From contig BCKK01000003.1 of the NCBI GenBank assembly GCA_001600615.1, forward strand, positions 236,093-300,092: DNA of 64,000 nucleotides, read 5' to 3'. The position numbers were made by a program, and so were the translations under genes. Position 1 is the first letter of the stretch, and each line of letters starts with the position of its first letter. Source of the stretch: Dioszegia crocea (lineage: Eukaryota > Basidiomycota > Tremellomycetes > Tremellales > Bulleribasidiaceae). Positions 54,018 through 63,615 of this stretch are shown here, piece after piece. The notes beneath the pieces were generated by a model. It made no database searches and had not been told where the DNA came from. It saw only the letters and a program-made list of their open reading frames with translations.

Positions 54018-55267
54018 TCACCAAAGATCATCCTTACACCATCCACATGCCTCGCAACCCGGCGCCTCTTCGATCTTCTTGTAAACCCACTTGTCTTTGG
54101 CGTACCGAGACTTGGGTATGTTGTACTGCATGATCGACTCTTGCAATTCCCTCTTGCGCTTCTCCTTCAGAGAGGCGATGATGCCTGGCGTGAACATTGA
54201 CGCATAGACATAGCATTCAACCGATATAGACGATTCCTCCGCTCTCTCCGGGTAGCGAGCGATGACTTGCTCCCTGTTGACAATGTGCTGCAGGGAGTTG
54301 TCAGAGATCAACATGAGCACCCTACTGTCTCCCTCCTTTCCATTTTCGACAGCCGACGTAGGAGCGGAAAAGTACCACCGGCTGGGCCGCTCGTGACTGA
54401 AGGGGAGACCTTTCTGTTGGTGAAGGAAATTGCCGTGCATGGCCGTATCGATTTGCGTGTGGGCACAATGTTGGCGGGGGTAGGGAGGGGCTGAGACATC
54501 CCCAACTATAAGGGCTAAGGGGCCGTCCATTGCTCGATGACAGATGGCGTACGCCCTGCTTCGCGAGACGAGCATTGATATTGCAGCGCGGGCGTAATCG
54601 AACCCAGAGGTAGTTGGAGTTTTGTGTGAGCTCAGTCTCAGCTTCAACTTCCAGGTTGATTGTTGCCCGCTGAGGAAAGCGCTACCCGAAAAAGCATGCA
54701 GAGCAAGTCCTGGCAAGGTGCTCAGGGCGCTCGCAGCGTCCCGGATGTTTTCCGACTCCACGTCGCAGAGGGCCTCGAGATCCCGCTCGTTGGTAGCGAC
54801 GAGGTGGAACCTGTTGTCGTAGCGGAGTAGACTCTCGTAGTCTCCGTAATCCTTTCGCCCGTATTCGATAGAGAGTCGATTCATATAACCCAGCAGCTCG
54901 GTTTTGGACTCGATGCCCTCCGCCGCTGCGGGAAGACCCATGTGGTAGATCAGTGAGAAAAGATCGTCGGTGATGATGGTGGAATAGAGGTGATGGGCGG
55001 TGCAGCGGTTCAACAGCTGAAATATTAGCTGGATTCAGAGTCATATAATAGAATATCCCAGCAGAGTACAGCTTGTCGGTATTGTCCACAGAAGAGGGGG
55101 AAGAGGTTGAAAGAGATAAAGATACACACCTTGCTCACGCGCATCATAATCGGCAAGAAGGGTTGCCTGATGCGTGATCGGTTGTTATTTCCGGTAGGGC
55201 GGGGAGGGGTTTGACGGAGGAACGAAATGATGATGATCCATACCTCTGCTGGAAGCTCTGGCGTCAT
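54018..55267 (-). CDS. F-box-like/CEACGWC family copy 5, 378 aa
   Basis: Exons are 55267-55130 and 55016-54018. The start MTPELPAEVWIIIISFLRQ at 55267 matches the starts of copies 3 and 4; an upstream in-frame ATG at 55327 would add 20 residues not conserved in them. Landmarks: RPTGNNN, MMRVSK, LYSTIITDDLFSLIYH, TELLGYMNRLSIEYGRK, ICHRAMDGPLALIV, RPSRWYFSAP, IPKSRYAKDKWVYKKIEEAP and CEACGWCKDDLW. The stop overlaps TG-GTGAGT as in copies 3 and 4. Immediately downstream, 53960-53830 contains a frame with coiled-coil character (EQIKMLTRHVSQVEDLISNF...) flanked by acceptor and donor signals; it cannot be joined in frame from the TG-GTGAGT donor. Function unknown. Confidence 0.7.
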
Positions 55268-55663
55268 TGTGGATGGGGTATGTGGGCGGTGGTGAGGTAT
55301 GGATGAAAGAGCGAGGTGAAGGGGCATGATTGTTGTAGAGAAGCCAATTTAAGCTTTGGGTGGGAGTGCGGGGGAATGCGGGGAAGGGTTCCTTTGGGTC
55401 TATAGACAGCATCCTGTCCACCTGCGGTGCAAGCACGTCTTAGCTGAACGCATCTTCCTGCTCTTCACTCGACGATGACACATTGCACACGCAGAATATA
55501 TCGGGCACAGGGCTCATCTCGGTCTATTGATTCAAACCAGGTACGTCTAGCACGAATCAGCTTCACACCCTGGGGCAATCGCGGATGTCGAACACTTACA
55601 ATGAAGAACCGTACGGGGTGGAGGATGCTTTGCGGCATGGGCAATGTAAGCAGCTGCGAAAGA

Positions 55664-56622
55664 TTAGCCCAAATCCCAAATGCTGGAGCCTGAAAGTGGA
55701 CGGGAAAGAGCACACTCACAGATCTCGTCCGTACTCCAATCACAAGCCTCACACGGCGGCGCCTCTACCAACTTCCTATACGCCCATTTATCCCCCGTAC
55801 ACCGCGACTTAAGGATATTGAACCCCGCCACCACATCGTCAACATCCTTAATCAACAATTTGTCAATCTGACGCATGATATCGGGGTCAATCACCGCTGG
55901 CGGGAGATAACATTCGACAGGAAATGCTTGGTCTTGCGCCTTTCGGACGAGCCTGGATTGACCCTTCTCGGTTCGAAATGTGACCAGTCCTTCGTTGATG
56001 GGGTTTGGAGCATCGATGAGGTTACGCCATAAGGTTTGTTCAGAGGGCAGGAATGCGCCAATCGCAAGTGTTTGGAGAGAGATATTGGTTGCCCTGCTGA
56101 GCTTATCGACAGCTTTGTTGATCCTGTCTGACTCTGCCTTGGAAAGATAGGCAACCTGTCGGTAGGTAGGTTCGATAAGTTCGAATTGTTTCCCGCCGTG
56201 ACGCAGTAGGCTTTCATACCCGCCGTAATCTTTCGGTCCGTACTCGATAAAGAGCCGCTTCATGCGGCCAAGAAGCTGCGTCTTGGATTCAATACCGCGG
56301 GCTCATGCCTGTCCGGCCATATTGTACACGAGCGCAGGAAGGCAGTTTGTACCGACGGTTGAGTATAGGAGGCATGCAGTGCAATTGGGCAGAAGCTGAA
56401 ATGTCAGCTCAAGAGATTGACCACAATTTGACCCTCAGTCTAGGACTTTGTATAGGAAGAGGGGATCTGTAGAAGCTAATCACCTTGCGAACTCGAGCCA
56501 TTGCCGCCGGATCCCGCTGCCTAAATCTCAACCGCTCATTCTCGCCTGTAGGTGGTGGGGGGTGGGCGCTAAAGATTCGAGATGATGACGATCCACACCT
56601 CGGCCGGTAATTCCGGAATCAC
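55664..56622 (-). pseudogene. F-box-like/CEACGWC family copy 6, heavily decayed
   Basis: The F-box-like exon begins at 56622 with GTG in place of ATG (IPELPAEVWIVIISNL), meets TAG straight after, and has a one-base shift before PPPPTGENE ... ARVRK. Exon 2 has an in-frame TGA at 56305-56303 (NMAGQA-stop-ARGIESK). From the internal Met the frame MKRLFIEYGPKDYGGYESLL is open for 199 codons, but the middle third of the protein (the CHRAMDGPL and SRWYF region) is deleted. The C-terminal motif reads CEACDWSTDEI and is followed by GTGAGT. It lies 1.36 kb from copy 5 rather than the usual 1.7 kb, which fits the deletion. A residual short protein cannot be excluded. Confidence 0.7.
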
Positions 56623-56946
56623 GGTGGATATCGGGTGTGGTCGCTGTGGATTTTCGCTGGAGGGGCTAGTCAGGCAGCTCTCTACCCCCTTCTCTGATTA
56701 GATAGGTAGATCTAGAGCACTGCTTGGAGGATAAGGATGAACGAGGAATGAGCGAAGGACGGATGAGGCACAAGTGAAGTTCTTTCCGTTGGAAACTCTG
56801 CGCTGAGCCAAATCCACCTCATGATGTATTTGGCGCCTCTTATCCATCATTAGATCTACAACTAACCAGCACGCCGGGCAGAGACCCTCAGAACCCGCCA
56901 GAGGAGACACAGCGAAGTCCCCGAGGAAAATCCCTCTCGACACACA
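56623..56946. other. Intergenic, divergent
   Basis: Boundary between the decayed family block and the C3HC gene. No exon supported. Confidence 0.4.
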
Positions 56947-58391
56947 ATGAGCGACTCGGCAGATGAAGATCTTCGCGATGTCTTCAAGCTGCTATACGAC
57001 ACTGAGGAATGGGCGATGGATGATGATGAGGTGAGCCTTTCCAGCGCGATACCCACATTCTGAGGATACACTGACCGGGTAGGACACCGCCGAACCGGAG
57101 GCTGAAAAGTCTATTGGCGAACCTGAGGTAGAGCAAGTTGAGGCGGATCTTGAAGACCCCACCGAGAGGCTTTTGGAGCGGTACAGCCGGGTAAGCTGTT
57201 CGATGCATTTCAACCTCTATCCCAAGCTTATGGTTCAGAAACGATTCATGGATGACCTTGACAGCCTGATGGAGCCCAATACGAAACGGCCAAGAATATA
57301 CAGCCAAACTAGCGCGTCAACAAGTAACGCGTCAATCCCGTGCACGTCGCCATTCCCCTCTCTTCCTTCTCCATCGACATATGCACCCTTCTCACCTCTG
57401 CCCTTACTGGCCAGATTGCGGACATTTGAGCCATCGTCGTACTCGCCACACATGCCTAGTCCGCTGGCTGCTGGTCAAGCGGCTCTGTATGGATGGACGA
57501 ATGACGGGAGGGATAGCTTGTGGTGTGGGGTTTGTCAGGCGCGTTGGGATCTGAGGGGGGTGACGGAGATAAGAGAAGAGAAGGTCAGGATGGAGGTGGC
57601 GAGGAGACTTGGGCCGGGCTTGGAGAATAAGCATCGGAAGGGCTGTTCATGGAGAGTTAGGAGATCACCTGGTGAGTTCTCATCTCCTCAGATAAGTCAA
57701 TGACGGCAAAGCTGACAACTACAGAGACTTTAAATGGTCAGCTGCTCCGATTGCTACATCCGCCAATCACGTCGAATCTATCGGTATTGGCTTTCGCCCT
57801 AGAGGTGGAATGTATAGCCCGAGCTAAATCCGAATTCAGATGGATCAGTCCCTTGGTCAGTAATTCTCATATCTTTGCTTCACTCCCAAGCTGACCCACC
57901 AGACTTCTCCACAGCTCGAAAACTTGCTCTCGCGCCTACGGAACACCAAGACTCACGACCCATCGTCAGAATCCGACCCCACAAACAGACCCCCCTCGCT
58001 TCCCATCTCTTCCTTCGCAGCCGCTCTAGCATTATTCTGCTGGTATCCTTTCCACCCCAATGGTCCGACTCAGACCATCTCTTCCTCCTCCTCGAAACGT
58101 ACAGACATCGTTCAATGCAGACTGTGTGAGCGACGCGTGGGCCTCTGGGCTTTCCGGTCGGACAAGGACAAGGCGGGCGATGAGAGGACGTTTGACTTGG
58201 TTGGTGAACATCTGGGGTGGTGTCCGGTTAGGGATGATATGAGGGACGGGAAATGGTGGGAGGATCTGCCCTTATCGAAGAGTAGGGAGAAGGTTGAGGT
58301 GGGGCCGAGCAAAGGGTGGATTAGCGTTAGTGGGAAGTTGGAAGTTAGGCCATGGAGGCGGGTCAGGGGTGGAGACACTGCGGCGACATAG
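56947..58391 (+). CDS. C3HC zinc-finger/Rsm1-like protein (ZC3HC1/Pml39 type), 414 aa
   Basis: Exons are 56947-57030, 57083-57190, 57239-57671, 57725-57855 and 57903-58391. The acidic N-terminus is followed by the C3HC finger: AALYGWTNDGRDSLWCGVC with Cys160 and Cys163, then NKHRKGCSWRV with His196 and Cys200 (C-x2-C-x32-H-x3-C). The C-terminal Rsm1-like half has a second metal-binding set (IVQCRLCERRVGLWAF ... LVGEHLGWCPVRDD). Family members (animal NIPA/ZC3HC1, S. pombe Rsm1, yeast Pml39) work at the nuclear basket, in mRNA export/quality control or as an F-box-type adaptor. Nuclear location is expected; the exact role here is unproven. The basic KRPRIY patch may be an NLS. Confidence 0.85.
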
Positions 58392-58602
58392 GCCCTCCTA
58401 GGAGTATTTCAGGTATAGATAGGCATGCATAGGGCCAGTCCATAAGACACATTATCTAGCCAGCACGAGTATAGTGTAGCACATGGGCGACATCCCCATT
58501 GCCCAAGGTGCCTGATGCCGTAATGGCGGAAACCCAAATCAGGCCACTGCCGCATCCATCTTTCATCTCACCCATTCATCTTACCAGCTACCACAGCCTG
58601 CC

Positions 58603-60782
58603 ATGCCGCCTCCAGGCCAGCTACCTATCGGCCTAAGCAAGCGGAACGATTACAATCCTCAAGTACCCGAAAAGAAGAAGGGCTCGCTCTTTCGCCTTCT
58701 ATCCCCCAGAGCTGGAACTTCCTCACGGTCCGAAGTCCCCTCCCTCACTCTCCACGTCGCAGATTATGGATCTATCTTGATTCAATGCACTGACGATGCC
58801 TACTCTCCTACTCGTCCCGATCTTCGATCCCGGAGTAGCTCTTCCCATACTTCCGGCACGACAACCCCTACAACACCCACGGGCGTCGGAAGTGGAGATG
58901 GGGATGCCTATATTGCCCCTCCGTCTCAAATGCGGGAATTCGAATTAGCTGGAACGTTAGAAATTACTATGCCTCCTCATTTAGGAAAGAGACGGGTGAG
59001 GTCTATCAAGATTGGAATGGACGCTACGACGCGTTTAGACATGGGCAAGACTAGAGGTTGGGAAGAGGATACAATCTTTAAAAGGCGGATAGAGATAAGA
59101 GGTGCGGATGGGGCGGGTATCATCCTTGAACCTGGAACTCAACTGTATGTCTGATTATGATTCAGCTGATCCTCAGATTCTCATTCTCCCTGTATATCCC
59201 CGACAATATGCCAGTACACGATTGGCATCCTAACGCCTATTGCGGTGTGACCCTTTTTGCCGAGGTGGAAGGACTTGTCGAGCGGAAATCTACATCTTCA
59301 ACTAGTAGATCGCGATCCCGTACACCCTTTTCCGCATCTCCCACTTCTATCCCCGGAACACCCACTGCGGGCTCTAGATCCGCCTCGCCAGCCCCCGGAC
59401 CCTCTAATCGCCGATCACACTCTACTGCCCCTTTACCGCCTAACGGACGCCGACCGAGCGGAATGGACATGTTGTCAGAAGTCAGAGGTATAGACTCCGT
59501 AATGAGTCGTCTGGAGGAGATGGCCATCACCCCTCAGGTGCCTGCATACCCCGATGGGAATGGGTCGAGGGAGGAAGTTGAGGCTTTACCTTGGTTGGCC
59601 GGTGTACATCGGACGGATAAACCCTTCGAAGTGCTGTATAATCCCAATCCGACTGGAGGGCTTACAGTGCTTAATATGCGAATACTAGGGGAGCAAGTTG
59701 GATTAGGAGGATACAGATTGGAACTATCTTCAGATATCGTATGTTCTCCTCCAAGGCGGTACTGACCCCAGTTCACCGTTTGTTCGGCAATGCAAGTCCG
59801 CCTCACCCTTCCTGTCCCACCTCTCACAACGACAATCTACGCATTCCGTCTCGTCCTTGCTCAAACTGTCTCGCTATACTCGCCCCGGGACCCGCCAGAC
59901 GCAGATCCAGTAGTGACCACCCGAAATTTCAGCGTGATTGATCATGGCCAGATCCCACCAAGAGGAGCAGAAGGCGCGGGTATACCTACTTTGTGGAGAG
60001 GGACAGAAGCGGGTGGGAGTGATTTTGAGGAAATGTCATTGACGATGTTGGGGAGATTACCGGATGATGAGAAGTGTCGACCGACGACTGTGCCTCAGTA
60101 AGTCTCAGGTAGAGACTCGGGCTGTGGGGTGAAACTCGGGCTGATGGTATAGGATGAAAGGGCCGCTGAGAGTCTCCCATCAGTTTATTGCCGAGCTGTT
60201 CTTTTCGGTTCATGGAGAAGATGACAGAGGGAGGAAATTGGAACGACCCGGACCGGGCGGATTGAGATTCTTCAGAGTGTCTAAACCTGTCGTTGTGCCT
60301 TCTGTAAGTTGATCTCCGTTGATACAAACCTTGAACTGATAACTAGTGTGCTATGATCCCAATGTGGCTATTACCTCCGACATGTGAGTTGCTATCCTTG
60401 TCACATCTCAGCTAGACCCGCGTATGCTGATATTCCAGACGAAGAATCGCCCACAGTCCATCCACCCGGCCCATGCCCGCACCGACCCTTACAAGAAGAC
60501 TGGGCAAAAGACGCAGCAGAATACAAGCCGGACCTAGAATGCGCATTGTGTCGCGCGGGCGTCCCACCGCAAACTCGGCCCGGATGGAGGGATTGTGCAT
60601 GTGGGAATAGGGGTGAAGATTTGGAAGAGCGCGGAAGGAGGTTGAATGAGGCTCCGATGTTGCCGAATAAGTGGACGGTGGAGGGGGAGAGTCTGGCGGA
60701 GAGGGAGAATGCGGCCGGGCCGGGGGTGGTGCGGGAGGGTGGGAGGGAAGAGAGGAGGGGGAGGAGAGAGGGGAGGGAGTGA
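58603..60782 (+). CDS. Arrestin-related trafficking adaptor (ART-like), 653 aa
   Basis: Exons are 58603-59144, 59177-59738, 59772-60097, 60153-60303, 60347-60383 and 60439-60782. The arrestin-N fold is seen in SLTLHVADYGSILI, REFELAGTLEITMPPHLGKR and RRIEIRGADGAGIIL ... FSFSLYIPDNMPVHDWHPN. The arrestin-C part includes MQVRLTLPVPPLTTTIYAFR, PLRVSHQFIAELFFSVHG and RVSKPVVVPSCAMIP. Two Ser/Pro-rich linkers interrupt the N and C lobes. The C-terminus carries a Cys-containing stretch (LECALCRAG, WRDCACGNRG) and an Arg/Glu tail. ARTs recruit Rsp5/Nedd4 ubiquitin ligase to plasma-membrane transporters; I did not see a classic PPxY motif in what I translated, so ligase recruitment is not established. 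Intron 1 (32 nt) is very short. Confidence 0.8.
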
Positions 60783-61280
60783 CGGGTGGGGCAGTGAAGG
60801 TGGTGGTGAGGTGTGTTTGGGAATAGATGGATGGGAGGAGGTTTTTGTTGGGCGGCTGGGATGGGACGGATTCAGGGATACTGATGGATTGGCATAGATA
60901 TAGATGGATGGAGATGCAGTGGCTCGATGTACTAATGTTTCACTCACATCTTATTTCAGTCTGGTGGGGCACGCTGGTGACATATAACTGATCTGACTGA
61001 TACACGCATCTATGCTGATTGGCAAAGGACCAACTGACTCAGCTTAGTCCCAGCCTCCAGGCGTATGCAAAGAGGTACAGCTGAAACCCCTCGAAACACT
61101 CCTTTGGCGTTGGATACCCTTCAAACTTTACCCCTGATCTCCCTGCTTTGTCTACTTTGGATCCTAACCAGGAGGACAATTCGGCTAAATGCCGGTCTGA
61201 CCTACTTCTCACCTAGGTATTTCATCTACATCTAATCTTACAGATACTCAGTCAAGACGAAACCTCAGCATCGACTCAAA
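60783..61280. other. Intergenic
   Basis: 3' flank of the arrestin gene (G-rich for the first 100 bp) and promoter of the next gene. No exon supported. Confidence 0.45.
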
Positions 61281-62201
61281 ATGCTAGACGCGATAATAGC
61301 TTTCGGCTCAGCCTTCATGCTCTCTCAAACATACTTCGGCGCCAACTCTGTTGAAGGCATCAGTAAGCTAGTCGAATACGCTTCAGTCTCGCGATACCAG
61401 TCTGAATCAATCACCACGACGGGTCAATGTCTCAGCGGTCTTCAGGTTGTGCCCTGTCATCTTATTTTGGCCGGATGCAAGGTTCGTTGTTTACTCGACT
61501 GGATCGTTCTCTATCCCATCTGTAAGTCACCGGTTCTTGACGAAGACTCAGCTCATGATCAGTCTTCGGGATGTCTCTCTTGTCTGTGGTGTGTGTTGGG
61601 GTGGTAACGGATCACCGCGAAGAAGAAGAAGAAGAAGCCGAGAATGTGCCTCACAGATACTTCAAGGAGTTTGCAGACTTTACAACTTTCCTCCTCGGCG
61701 TATCATCCATAGTTGGCTTGGTCGCTTCGGTAGGTTTCTTTCCTCCCTTCTCTGTCAGAAGGGGAGAGCGAAAGTTGACGTACTCAGGGAGTTGGACTTG
61801 CTTTGCTCTTCGCGCCAATGAGTGGCCCTAGAGTTTGGCAACAGCCTCACATCTCCGTCGGGTGAGTGGGATCAGTCTCGGTCAGGGATCAGTCGGAAAT
61901 GGTAAAGACTGATGAGATAGCTGGGCTGAAATTGTCACTATCGGCTTAACAGTCTGTCAAATGATGCTCACCTTGGGCTCTTACAACCAGTGCAGACGAG
62001 ACCTAGCTAGACGGTATGTTGCCTTATAAATTTCTCGATCGCCTCAAAGTATCTCTGCTGATAGCACTCAGTGAGGGAGCGATTGTACTCGTCAGTGCCG
62101 CCGAGGCGATTGAAGAGTCCAAGCCATTCCTCGAGAAGACAGAGGCCGGATTGGTTGCTGAGGCCAATGAGCTTGCACTTAGGCATGTTCTGTACGCTTA
62201 G
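61281..62201 (+). CDS. Small multi-pass membrane protein, 234 aa, unknown family
   Basis: Exons are 61281-61521, 61563-61729, 61788-61861, 61921-62013 and 62072-62201, each in frame. Likely membrane segments are about residues 2-18 (AIIAFGSAFMLSQTYF), 72-97 (DWIVLYPIFFGMSLLSVVCV), 123-147 (FLLGVSSIVGLVASGVGLAL) and 162-180 (IVTIGLTVCQMMLTLGSY). A run of six Glu from a GAA repeat (about 61618-61640) lies between the second and third. The soluble C-terminus is helical and acidic (AAEAIEESKPFLEK). The first exon includes GTAAGC at 61371 that could be a donor, but splicing there would break the downstream frame. No family recognised. Confidence 0.6.
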
Positions 62202-62315
62202 CTTTTGACTCAAGCTGTCCTTGACGTTAGACATCGATGCAATGCAAACACTGCCCCAGGAGTCCCGTGTGTGATGTGGCGACTGTCCATGTCCGAGATT
62301 TGGCCATAAAAAAGA

Positions 62316-62357
62316 GCCCAACAGAGCCAATCCCACAAGGGGAGAGCTCTGCTGGGC
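62316..62357. repeat. Inverted-repeat hairpin, copy 1
   Basis: Arms 62316-62327 and 62346-62357 are complementary over 12 nt with one mismatch that would be a G-U wobble in a minus-strand transcript; the loop is 18 nt. The surrounding 65 nt, including an upstream A-run, is repeated at 62627-62667. Confidence 0.7.
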
Positions 62358-62626
62358 AGGTGTCATCGCTTTAGGCAATGCCGTAGACGAGAGTGCATCA
62401 AGGACGAGGGAAACTAGGGGTTGGATGAGCGCTCGAGGTCAGATGATAAAGGAGATGAGGTATGATGGGAGATGGATACGAAGCTGAAGGGACGGAGTTT
62501 AAGCTTTATTCGCCACCGTTCAAGCGCAAACTCAAATTTGCCACTGCGCGAGAGCCCCAGCTGCCCTTTTGGGGCCATGTGGACCATGAGTCAAGGTGCA
62601 GGCGAAGAAATTTGGCAAAAAAAGAA

Positions 62627-62667
62627 GCCCAACAGAGCCAACCCCAGTGGGGAAAGCTCTGTTGGGC
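62627..62667. repeat. Inverted-repeat hairpin, copy 2
   Basis: Perfect 12-bp arms at 62627-62638 and 62656-62667 with a 17-nt loop that itself contains CCCCA...TGGGG. An outer AAATTT pair extends the potential stem. Same orientation as copy 1, 311 bp away. Confidence 0.75.
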
Positions 62668-62697
62668 AAATTTTCACGACTCTACATAATGTTTGAT

Positions 62698-62728
62698 GAT
62701 ATTCCGAGAGATTGATATTCCGAGAGAT
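62698..62728. repeat. Short direct repeat
   Basis: Two copies of a 15-nt word (GATATTCCGAGAGAT) at 62698-62712 and 62714-62728. Confidence 0.7.
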
Positions 62729-62896
62729 ACAAAGCCAAGATTTGGGGGACAGATGGAGGGTTGTGGATGGGTGCAATCTAGGCCAGCGGAATTGCAGACG
62801 CCCAAGGACAGGTCACCTCCTAAGAAGATCGCCATCCTCGTGAACTCCCAGCAGGGTTTTCTCCCTTAGATAAGAGTCCTAGGCCAAAAGAGATTA

Positions 62897-62954
62897 ACGT
62901 CTATGTTCCACCACAGACGGAAGAGAGCTTTACGTCTATGTCTCCGGCAGACGG
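62897..62954. repeat. Two tandem mini-hairpins
   Basis: Units 62897-62920 and 62932-62954 each run ACGTCTATG, a spacer, then CAGACGG, so that CGTCT pairs with AGACG within each unit. No coding frame crosses them convincingly. Confidence 0.55.
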
Positions 62955-63615
62955 GGGTTATTATACTCCAACCGGGAGTGACCTATTTCTCTCCTTGGTA
63001 CGGGAGGGCTCCCCTGACAAGCAGCCGCTCGTCAGGCTTGTTTTTAAGTCTTTGCCTTCGACATCATCGCCTGTTTGACTCCCGGCGCAGGAGGTAAGCC
63101 GTCGAGGTTTCCAGGCCTCTGGATTAATAGACCTTGGCGCATGGTCGTCGGACGAGGTACTGGGGGGACCGACAGTACGCTCCGTGTTGTATATGATGTT
63201 AAATGGAGATGGGAAAAGGTGAGAGAAGTTGAGATGGATGCAAAAGGGTTAATATAGAGTCGATGATTTGATCCCGCTACTGGTGCCTGGATTAATTATA
63301 AATATTGGGGCTCCGCTTACCTCATCTCACGTCTGAAACACATGCCGTAATGATTCCCACAGACTCGCTGCACTGATCTGATCTGGTGGAGGTCATGTCT
63401 ACCTTCTACTTTACCCTTTGATACTAGTACACCTCACCAGGTCGTGCAACGCGGAGTCCAGGCCTTGTACAAAAGTGCCACACTTGACTCTACTTAGAAC
63501 AACCCGCCACTCATCCACATATCCGAAATCCACCACATCCATAATTTCCCACACCGCAAATTCACGCTCTTATACTACACCACTCTTTATCTTCTACTGT
63601 TACACGCAAAGCATC

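Larger units (their letters stand above)
62202..63615. other. Long intergenic region rich in inverted repeats
   Basis: 1.4 kb without a supported exon. It holds the hairpins and repeats listed separately, a possible pseudoknot-like element at 63013-63045 and an AT-rich TATAAATATT at about 63297-63306. It precedes the protein kinase gene, whose leader after about 63480 is C/A-rich. Confidence 0.45.

Noticed and set aside
61618..61640. GAA microsatellite
   Set aside because: It encodes a short Glu run within the membrane-protein exon 2 and keeps frame, so it is not a separate feature.
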